From assembly GCA_036274645.1 (NCBI GenBank), contig DASUFH010000302.1:1-5367 (forward strand): DNA of 5,367 bases, given 5' to 3'. A program made the position numbers and the translations under genes. Positions 1 through 5,279 of this stretch are shown here, one piece after another; positions within the stretch are counted from its first letter, which is position 1, and every line of letters starts with the position of its first letter. This DNA is from DASUFH01 sp036274645. Lineage in GTDB: Bacteria; Acidobacteriota; Terriglobia; 20CM-2-55-15. The notes beneath the pieces were generated by a model. It had not been told where the DNA came from. It ran no database searches and saw nothing but the letters and a program-made list of their open reading frames with translations.

Positions 1-254
1 TGACACTGTCTTACGGCAACGGACGCATTTTCCACACGACGCTGGGGCACGACATCAACGGAATCAGCTCCGTCGATTTCGTCGTGACATTGCAGCGGGG
101 CGTCGAGTGGACGGCCACCGGAGCGGTGACACAGAAGGTTCCGGCCGCCTTCCCAACGGCCGACGCCGTGAGCTATCGGGCCGACATTGCCGCCATGGAT
201 CCGGGGTTCAGGAACGGCCTCGATCCACTGGACGCAGCCGGACGAGGGCGGTAG
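1..254 (+). CDS. ThuA-like domain protein, C-terminal end (5' partial)
   Basis: Only the last 83 codons are in the window, read from base 3 to a TAG at 252-254. The visible protein begins TLSYGNGRIFHTTLGHD and continues with LQRGVEWTATGAVTQ and FPTADAVSYR. The pattern YG.GR.F.TTLGHD, then RG.EW.A.G.V, then FPTAD is what I know from the C-terminal end of ThuA-like proteins (trehalose-utilisation family, class I glutamine-amidotransferase-like fold). These are widespread in Acidobacteriota, Planctomycetes and Bacteroidetes and often sit in sugar-related loci. The biochemical role of most members is not established, so no reaction is assigned. The last ~20 residues (AAMDPGFRNGLDPLDAAGRGR) lie beyond the domain and look like a disordered tail. 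The N-terminus, any signal peptide and the promoter are outside the window. The next gene starts 12 bases after the stop on the same strand, which suggests co-transcription. I am fairly sure of the family and have no view on the substrate. Confidence 0.8.
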   Translation, partial: TLSYGNGRIFHTTLGHDINGISSVDFVVTLQRGVEWTATGAVTQKVPAAFPTADAVSYRADIAAMDPGFRNGLDPLDAAGRGR

Positions 255-266
255 CCCGGCGGAGTC

Positions 267-1994
267 GTGCAGTCCAGCGAACCAACCCGGCAGAAACGCG
301 ACATCCGAACAGCGCTCGGTATTTATGCGGACCGGCGCGTCGTCGTGATGGTCCTTCTCGGGTTTTCGGCAGGGCTGCCGTTTCTCCTGATCTTCGACAC
401 GCTGTCGGCGTGGCTGCGGGACGCGGGCCTGACGCTGGCAGTCATCGGCTATTTCAGCCTTGCGACACTGGCGCATTCCTTCAAATTCCTCTGGGCGCCG
501 TGGATCGATCGCGCGCGAGTTCCCCTGCTCACCGGGTGGCTGGGCCATCGCCGTTCCTGGATGCTGGTCTGCCAGACGCTGATCATGATCGGCCTCTGGC
601 TGATTGCCGGAACCAATCCCGCCAACAGTCTCGGTCTCCTGGCGCTCCTGGCCTTGTTCGTCGGGTTCTCGTCGGCGACACAGGACATCGTCATCGACGC
701 GTGGCGCATCGAGGCGGCGGACCAGTCGCGGCAGGGCGCGATGGCCGCCGCGTATCAGTGGGGATATCGCATTGCCATGATCACCGCGGGCGCCGCGCCC
801 CTGATCCTGGCCCAGACCTATGGCTGGAATTTCTCTTATGCCGTGATGTCTGCCCTGATGGTCCTCGGAATGATTGGGGTGATCAGCGCGCCTCTGGAAG
901 GCCAACGGCAGTATCGTCCGATTCACGATGGCGGCGTGAAGGCGGCTCCGGTCCTCGAAGCCATGGAATGGATCGGTCGAATCGCCCTTCTTGCGCTGGG
1001 GGCGATTCTTGTGGGATCGGGCCTGGCTGCCAGCGCCGCGGTTCTGGAGTGGCTGCTGGGCGCCTTCGGCGCGGCTTCAATCGCCGCCACCGTCGCGGCG
1101 GGCTGGCGCTCGAATTCCGGCGTGTGGTTCCAGTTGCTCAGTGTTCTGGCCGGGTTCGGGCTCATCGTGCTGGCAACCTGCCCGATTCCGAGACTGCATA
1201 CCCGTCCCGGAATGTTTCTGGCCGCCGCGCTCGGGGATCCCTGGCGGGACTTCCTTCACCGCTACCGGAAGACGGCGGCCCTGATTCTGGCGCTGATCTG
1301 TCTGTACCGGGTGTCCGACTTCGTCCTGAACATCATGAATCCGTTTTATCTGGATCTGGGCTTCACCCTCGGTGAGGTTGCGGAGGTTCGCAAGATCTTC
1401 GGCGTCGCGGCCTCGATGTTCGGGGTGTTTGCAGGCGGAGTGGCCGTCGCCAGGATGGGGTTGATGCGGGCGTTGCTCGTCGGCGCCTTCGCCGGTCCGC
1501 TCAGCAACCTGGTCTTCATCTGGCTCACCATTCAGGGGCACAGCGTACCCGCGCTTTTCGTGGCGATCGGAATCGACAACACCATGTCCGGTTTTGCCGG
1601 CACGTGCCTGATCGCTTACATGTCCAGCCTGACCGCCGCCGGATTCACCGCCACCCAGTACGCGCTGTTTTCTTCGCTGTATGCGCTGCCGGGCCGGCTC
1701 ATCGCTTCCCAGTCCGGACGCATCGTGGAAGGCGCGGCTCAGTCCGCGTCGGCAGGCGGCGCGTTTTCTTCACTCATGGGCGCATTCTCCCACCTGCCCG
1801 CCGACAGTTTTGCGCAGGCGACCGCCCGATCCGGAGTCAGTCCGGCGGCGCTGGCCGCGGGCTACACCGTATTCTTCACCTATTCAACACTGATCGGCGT
1901 TTTCGCCATTGTCATTACCTGGGTCGTTCTGATGAAGGAAGAGAAGAAATCCAGCACAGAAACGCCCGCCGCATCCGAACAGGCGGCGCTTTAG
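267..1994 (+). CDS. ampG: AmpG/PAT-family MFS transporter (muropeptide permease-like)
   Basis: This 575-residue, strongly hydrophobic inner-membrane protein belongs to the AmpG branch of the major facilitator superfamily. AmpG imports GlcNAc-anhydroMurNAc peptides released during wall turnover, for recycling and, in enterobacteria, as the signal for AmpC beta-lactamase induction. Family marks are GFSAGLPFLL (residues 32-41, TM1), SATQDIVIDAWRIE (136-149, matching the AmpG S.SQDIVFDAW signature), YQWGYRIAM soon after, and NPFYLDLGF (358-366) opening the C-terminal half. It is longer than E. coli AmpG (491 aa). The extra length is a ~110-residue centre (about 212-324) with three further hydrophobic segments (about 236-257, 258-278, 286-305), plus a long loop before the last helix. 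The GTG at 267 is chosen because the frame is closed by the stop at 252-254 and the next in-frame ATG (348) would cut into TM1. A GGAG at 261-264 is only 2 bases from the GTG, so the ribosome site is poor. The substrate is inferred; related PAT members can carry other cargo. Confidence 0.85.
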   Translation: MQSSEPTRQKRDIRTALGIYADRRVVVMVLLGFSAGLPFLLIFDTLSAWLRDAGLTLAVIGYFSLATLAHSFKFLWAPWIDRARVPLLTGWLGHRRSWMLVCQTLIMIGLWLIAGTNPANSLGLLALLALFVGFSSATQDIVIDAWRIEAADQSRQGAMAAAYQWGYRIAMITAGAAPLILAQTYGWNFSYAVMSALMVLGMIGVISAPLEGQRQYRPIHDGGVKAAPVLEAMEWIGRIALLALGAILVGSGLAASAAVLEWLLGAFGAASIAATVAAGWRSNSGVWFQLLSVLAGFGLIVLATCPIPRLHTRPGMFLAAALGDPWRDFLHRYRKTAALILALICLYRVSDFVLNIMNPFYLDLGFTLGEVAEVRKIFGVAASMFGVFAGGVAVARMGLMRALLVGAFAGPLSNLVFIWLTIQGHSVPALFVAIGIDNTMSGFAGTCLIAYMSSLTAAGFTATQYALFSSLYALPGRLIASQSGRIVEGAAQSASAGGAFSSLMGAFSHLPADSFAQATARSGVSPAALAAGYTVFFTYSTLIGVFAIVITWVVLMKEEKKSSTETPAASEQAAL

Positions 1995-2008
1995 CAGGCA
2001 TCTGCCTG
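1995..2008 (+). other. Small hairpin directly after the ampG-like stop codon
   Basis: CAGGC and GCCTG pair around an ATCT loop immediately after the TAG. No run of T follows, so this is not a standard intrinsic terminator. A second short hairpin (GCCGC, TTC, GCGGC at 2027-2039) follows. Either could mark the 3' end of the mRNA, but the evidence is weak. Confidence 0.3.
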
Positions 2009-2053
2009 AACGTGTCATGACCCCCTGCCGCTTCGCGGCCGTCCCGTCTGCTT

Positions 2054-2076
2054 GTAGGGGCGGTCTATGACCGCCC
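2054..2076 (+). repeat. Intergenic palindrome, copy A
   Basis: GTAG is followed by a perfect 8-bp palindrome, GGGCGGTC - TAT - GACCGCCC (2058-2076). Related copies occur at 2130-2157 (inverted) and 5247-5265, all outside genes, so this is an interspersed REP-like element rather than a one-off hairpin. No T-tract follows it. I infer a role as an mRNA 3'-end stabiliser or a mobile REP-type element; the sequence shows only the repeat and its symmetry. Confidence 0.75.
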
Positions 2077-2129
2077 AGCGTTTCAGGGCGCCTTTCTGTT
2101 GAATCAGAGTTTCCCATTTCGAAAAGCTT

Positions 2130-2162
2130 GGGCGGTCATAGACGTCATAGACCGCCCCTGCA
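2130..2162 (-). repeat. Intergenic palindrome, copy B, inverted relative to copy A
   Basis: The arms GGGCGGTC (2130-2137) and GACCGCCC (2150-2157) match those of copy A. The 3-base loop is enlarged to 12 bases because GTCATAGAC is present twice in tandem (2135-2143 and 2144-2152). Read on the - strand, the element is preceded by TGCAGGGG, paralleling TGTAGGGG before copy A. Bases 2144-2158 are the exact reverse complement of 2057-2071 (15 of 15), so A and B together form a larger inverted pair, in the manner of a REPIN. Confidence 0.75.
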
Positions 2163-2195
2163 GCAACCCCGAAGGTATGGGCGACAACGAAATCA

Positions 2196-2224
2196 TTGAA
2201 CTACGAAGATGTTCATAGTAAGAT
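2196..2224 (+). promoter_or_regulatory. Predicted sigma70-type promoter of the blaI operon
   Basis: A -35-like TTGAAC (2196-2201; 4 of 6 to TTGACA) and a -10-like TAAGAT (2219-2224; 4 of 6 to TATAAT) are separated by exactly 17 bases. Transcription would start about 6-9 bases further on, near 2231-2234, at or just before the blaI ATG. No other candidate close to the gene fits as well. The core overlaps the operator half-sites, as expected for a repressor that blocks its own promoter. The call is by eye. Confidence 0.6.
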
Positions 2225-2236
2225 CCTCGTACTATG
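2199..2236 (+). promoter_or_regulatory. Probable BlaI operator: three alternating half-sites
   Basis: ACTACGAA (2200-2207), a GATG spacer, then TTCATAGT (2212-2219) form an inverted repeat with 7 of 8 positions paired. The right arm also pairs outward: CATAGTA (2214-2220) is the exact reverse complement of TACTATG (2230-2236) across nine bases. So a TACTAyG-like half-site occurs three times in alternating orientation, with the first and third 31 bases apart (about three helical turns). The array covers the -35/-10 spacer, the predicted start site and the ATG. Known BlaI/MecI operators are palindromes with ACTAC/GTAGT-type half-sites, though with a shorter centre. Assignment to this BlaI is by position and half-site likeness. 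Confidence 0.6.
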
Positions 2237-2659
2237 TCGCCACGGAACATCGCGCAGCGTCCGACCGACGCCGAACTCGAGATTCTCAACATCCTCTGGA
2301 CGACGGGCCCAGCCACGGTCCGCCACGTTCACGAGAGCCTTTCAAAGACAAAGCCGTCGCAATACACGACCACGCTCAAGCTGATGCAGATCATGGCGGA
2401 AAAGGGCATCCTCGACCGGGACGAGAGCGAGCGGTCGCATGTTTATGCGCCGGCGCTGTCCCGCGAGGACGCGCAACGGAGAATGGCTGGCCATCTGATG
2501 ACGCGGGCGTTCGGCGGATCTCTGCGCAGTCTCGTGGTTGGAGCCCTCGGAGGGAGAGCGGCGACGAAGAGCGAACTGGCGGAGTTGCGTCAGTTGATCG
2601 CGGAGTTCGAGGAAAAGAACCCGGAGGGCCGAAACGCCCGGAAAGGAAAGACGCGATGA
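2234..2659 (+). CDS. blaI: BlaI/MecI/CopY-family transcriptional repressor
   Basis: This 141-residue protein has the BlaI/MecI architecture: a winged helix (about residues 10-73) followed by a helical dimerisation region (about 75-133). Visible family marks are PTDAELEILNILW (10-22), GPATVRHVHESL (25-36), the recognition helix region SQYTTTLKLMQIMAEKG (42-58) and the wing RSHVYAP (67-73). GGSLRSLVVGAL (94-105) then aligns with the conserved GGxxxSLVLNF stretch of staphylococcal BlaI/MecI. Such proteins bind palindromic operators as dimers and are inactivated through a partner M56 membrane protease; that partner is the next gene, overlapping by four bases (ATGA). The ATG at 2234 has no Shine-Dalgarno before it and sits just downstream of a predicted promoter, so the mRNA is probably leaderless. 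At the equivalent of the Asn-Phe site cleaved in staphylococcal BlaI this protein has Gly103-Ala104. Family certain; target genes beyond its own operon unknown. Confidence 0.93.
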   Translation: MSPRNIAQRPTDAELEILNILWTTGPATVRHVHESLSKTKPSQYTTTLKLMQIMAEKGILDRDESERSHVYAPALSREDAQRRMAGHLMTRAFGGSLRSLVVGALGGRAATKSELAELRQLIAEFEEKNPEGRNARKGKTR

Positions 2660-5232
2660 TGGAGCTGTGGATTTCTTCCGCGCCGCTGGAGCGTCTTGCC
2701 GGCGCGCTGCTTCATTTCGTCTGGCAGGGCGCTGCGATCGCGGTTGCCGCCGCGGTTGTCCTGCGGCTCCTGGACCGCCGGCCTGCGGAGTGGCGTTACG
2801 CGGCCGCGGCCGTTTCGCTCCTCGTCATGCTGACGGCGCCGATCATGACTTTTGCGTTCTATACAGAAGCCGGAGCGCTGACCGCGCGCGCGCTTCACAC
2901 CCTGAACGGGGCGGCTGCCGGCGCCGCGCAAGCCGCGCCGGCGGCGGACATTGCCCTTTGGACACAGCGCATCGTGCTGGTGTGGGCGCTGGGTGTCGTC
3001 GCTTTCCTGACGCGTCTCTCGGGCGGCTGGCTTCTTTCGCGCGCGATCGTGCGCTCGGCCGGCGCCATTGTGGATCCTCTCTTTGCAGACGCGTTGGCCA
3101 GGGCCCGTGAAGGATTGGCCTGCCGCTCTACCGTCCGCCTGCTGACTTCCCTTCGCGTCCAGACGCCGGTCGTGATCGGATGGCTGCGGCCCGCAATCGT
3201 TCTGCCGGCCTGCGCGTTGACCGGCCTGGACGCCGAACAGGTCCTCGCGATTCTGGCGCACGAACTGGCGCACATCCGCCGTCACGACTTCCTGGTCAAT
3301 GCTGTTCAGCGCGCCGTGGAATGCGTCCTCTTCTACCATCCCGCCGTCTGGTGGATTTCCGGGAGAATCCGCGTGGAGCGTGAACGCTGCTGTGACGATC
3401 TGGCGGTTCGGGTGTGCGGCGACAAACTGGTATACGCCCAGGCGCTGATCGCCCTGGAAAAAGCGCGCATGACGGGGCCGGCGCTGGCTGTTCCCGCCGC
3501 GGGTCATGGCGTTACAGACCGGGTCCGACGGATTCTCGGCGCGCGCAGCCCCGCGCGCGACTGGCAGTCGGCCGCGGCCGCGCTGCTGTTTGTGGCAATC
3601 CTCGTAGGGGCGGGCGCCTGGCAGCCTGCGGTGCTGGCGCAACAACCGGTCCTGTCCGTTGCTTCAACAGCCGCGCAGCAACTTTCCCCCGCTGACAACA
3701 TTGGTCCGGTTGAATCCCGGGACACAATCGTCCCGATCGTTCCAATCGAGGATGATCTCCACATCGATTCTGATGGCACATCCCTGGGGACCGCGCCCAG
3801 CCCCGATGGGACAAATGGGGCGATCGCCGCGATCGCCGCGATCGCCACGGCGCAGGCCGGCGCGCGGCCTAATGCCGCCGTGCCGCCTGTTCAAGTTCCT
3901 GCGCCGGCGATCACGGCTTCACGTGAAGCTGCCCGCGAAAAGCTGGGGCAACTCCGTGTGGACTACAGCGCCGACGCGTTCATCAAGCAGGCTGGAGAAG
4001 GGGATACGATCGCCGTCAGAACGTTTCTGGAGGCGGGAATGGACGTCGACCAGCGGGACACGGACGGATTCACCGCCCTCATCAAGGCCGCCCAGATGGG
4101 ACGCACGGAAACCGTTCAGTTCCTGATTGCCGCAGGCGCAAACCCGAATCTGGGGTCGGCAAAGACACAAAGCAGTCCGCTCATGCATGGGGCAGAAAGG
4201 GGAGACCTGACCATGCTACGGGCGCTACTGGCGGGAGGCGCCAATGTTGATCTCCAGATGCCGGGCCCGCCGCGTGGAGAACTACGCACGGCATTGACCG
4301 TCGCCGCATACACCGGGCAGCGGGACGCCGTCATCCTGTTGCTGGATCACGGAGCAACGGAAAAGAACCAGGCGCTTGTGGAGGCGGCCTGCTTGGGCCG
4401 CGTGGAAACTACGCAACTGCTCGCCAATCGCGGCGCCAGCCTCGTTCCAGCGTCTGCCCGAAGCGTCATGAATTGCCTCCGTGCGATCCGCAGTCCGGAG
4501 ATCCTCAAATTCCTCTTCGACAACGGCGCCGACATCGCTTTGAACCGAAACGCCCTGTCAACCATAACGTGCGACAATCCGTTCAATATGGATGCGGTGC
4601 GTTTTCTCGTCGATCACGGAGCCGACGTGAACGCCCCTCCAACGCCTCAGAATCGTTCTCCACTATTCTGCGCCGCGCGAAGCCACAGCATTGAACTCAT
4701 GACGTACCTCCTCGCCAATGGAGCAGATATCAAAGGCGATGCTGGGATCCTGGCGACAGCGCTGTCATCCGGCGGCGAACAGGACCGGGCGATAGCAGCT
4801 GCATTGTTCCTGATCGATCGCGGAGCCATTGTCAATCCACCACCACCAGGAAACGCACCATTGAGCACTGCGGTGCGCTTACAACTGATCGATGTCGTCC
4901 GCGCGCTGCTCGATAAGGGCGCGGATCTCAATGACAATCTGCTGGTTGAGGCGCTCGATCCCCAGCAGAGAGTGGATGGCGCGCTACTGGCGCCAGACCC
5001 GGAGATCGCACTGCTCCTGATTGAACATGGCGCGAACGTCAATGCGAGGAACAACTACGGATTGCCGCCCTTGTTGATAGCGGTCCGGGCAAGGCAGACC
5101 GAGATCGTTCGGGCATTGCTCGCCAGGGGCGCCGACCCGAACTTCCGGTCGGGATCAACCACTCCCCTGACTGAAGCGCGCGGTTCCGACGAAATCACCC
5201 GGATGCTTATTGCCGCCGGGGCCAAACCTTAG
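2656..5232 (+). CDS. BlaR1-type M56 membrane metalloprotease fused to an ankyrin-repeat domain
   Basis: The 858-residue protein has two clear parts. Residues 1-325 are an M56/BlaR1 module: helices near 14-36, 48-68 and 105-122, then a cytoplasmic zinc-protease domain with HELAH at 202-206, YHPAVWW downstream, and VERERCCDD (240-248) supplying the likely glutamate ligand (E241 or E243), then a fourth helix near 304-322. After a low-complexity Ala/Pro linker (about 329-430), about 13 ankyrin-type repeats fill residues 440-858, with the usual endings such as LLANGADIK, LIEHGANVN and LLARGADPN. No penicillin-binding sensor domain is present. In BlaR1 the segment after the fourth helix is extracytoplasmic, so the ankyrin array is predicted to face the periplasm. 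The start is the ATG at 2656, overlapping the blaI stop (ATGA), with purine-rich GGAAAGGAAAG upstream; the frame is open back to 2209 but that part overlaps blaI and is unlike protein. Likely role: sense a protein or ligand and inactivate BlaI. The signal is unknown. Confidence 0.9.
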   Translation: MMELWISSAPLERLAGALLHFVWQGAAIAVAAAVVLRLLDRRPAEWRYAAAAVSLLVMLTAPIMTFAFYTEAGALTARALHTLNGAAAGAAQAAPAADIALWTQRIVLVWALGVVAFLTRLSGGWLLSRAIVRSAGAIVDPLFADALARAREGLACRSTVRLLTSLRVQTPVVIGWLRPAIVLPACALTGLDAEQVLAILAHELAHIRRHDFLVNAVQRAVECVLFYHPAVWWISGRIRVERERCCDDLAVRVCGDKLVYAQALIALEKARMTGPALAVPAAGHGVTDRVRRILGARSPARDWQSAAAALLFVAILVGAGAWQPAVLAQQPVLSVASTAAQQLSPADNIGPVESRDTIVPIVPIEDDLHIDSDGTSLGTAPSPDGTNGAIAAIAAIATAQAGARPNAAVPPVQVPAPAITASREAAREKLGQLRVDYSADAFIKQAGEGDTIAVRTFLEAGMDVDQRDTDGFTALIKAAQMGRTETVQFLIAAGANPNLGSAKTQSSPLMHGAERGDLTMLRALLAGGANVDLQMPGPPRGELRTALTVAAYTGQRDAVILLLDHGATEKNQALVEAACLGRVETTQLLANRGASLVPASARSVMNCLRAIRSPEILKFLFDNGADIALNRNALSTITCDNPFNMDAVRFLVDHGADVNAPPTPQNRSPLFCAARSHSIELMTYLLANGADIKGDAGILATALSSGGEQDRAIAAALFLIDRGAIVNPPPPGNAPLSTAVRLQLIDVVRALLDKGADLNDNLLVEALDPQQRVDGALLAPDPEIALLLIEHGANVNARNNYGLPPLLIAVRARQTEIVRALLARGADPNFRSGSTTPLTEARGSDEITRMLIAAGAKP
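3820..3846 (+). repeat. Three tandem GCGATCGCC units within the M56-ankyrin gene
   Basis: Three perfect 9-base units encode Ala-Ile-Ala three times in the linker between the fourth membrane helix and the ankyrin repeats. Each unit contains the palindrome GCGATCGC. The unit length is a multiple of three, so copy-number change would lengthen or shorten the linker without breaking the frame. Confidence 0.9.
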
Positions 5233-5240
5233 GGGAAACC

Positions 5241-5270
5241 GGGGCTGGGTGGTCTATGATCGCCCACCCC
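5241..5270 (+). repeat. Intergenic palindrome, copy C (decayed), between convergent genes
   Basis: GGGTGGTC - TAT - GATCGCCC (5247-5265) is the same element as at 2058-2076 with two changes. Both changes give G-U pairs in a + strand transcript, so the RNA hairpin survives, and an outer GGGG/CCCC (5241-5244 with 5267-5270) extends it past a small internal loop. It lies 8 bases after the stop of the ankyrin-fusion gene and 9 bases short of the stop of the opposing gene. It may protect or define mRNA 3' ends; there is no T-tract on the + strand side. AAGCTT follows at 5276-5281, as it also flanks copy B (2124-2129). Confidence 0.65.
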
Positions 5271-5279
5271 CCAAAAAGC

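Noticed and set aside
107..1375. 422-codon open frame on the + strand overlapping the ampG-like gene
   Set aside because: Its translation is rich in Arg, Gly, Ser and Pro with no recognisable domain. The overlapping frame encodes an unmistakable AmpG-type permease, so this is a GC-rich shadow.
1077..1541. 154-codon - strand open frame within the permease gene
   Set aside because: It is polar low-complexity translation opposite conserved MFS sequence, with no independent start signals.
2058..2076. Palindrome copy A as a rho-independent terminator for the ampG-like gene
   Set aside because: The stem is GC-rich but no T-tract follows, and the same element recurs elsewhere, so an interspersed repeat is the better explanation.
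2209..2655. N-terminal extension of the M56-ankyrin frame back to an ATG at 2209
   Set aside because: It would overlap all of blaI in another frame, has no protein-like features, and its ATG lies inside the predicted operator. The ATGA overlap at 2656 is the normal blaI-M56 arrangement.
2590..3645. 351-codon open frame on the - strand opposite the M56 module
   Set aside because: The translation is Arg/Gly/Gln-rich low-complexity sequence without domains, and it lies opposite a frame with HELAH and membrane helices. It is a shadow.
3820..3846. GCGATCGC units as a cyanobacterial HIP1 signature
   Set aside because: They occur only as one in-frame tandem cluster here, with no scattered copies noticed elsewhere in the window, and the gene content does not point to a cyanobacterium.
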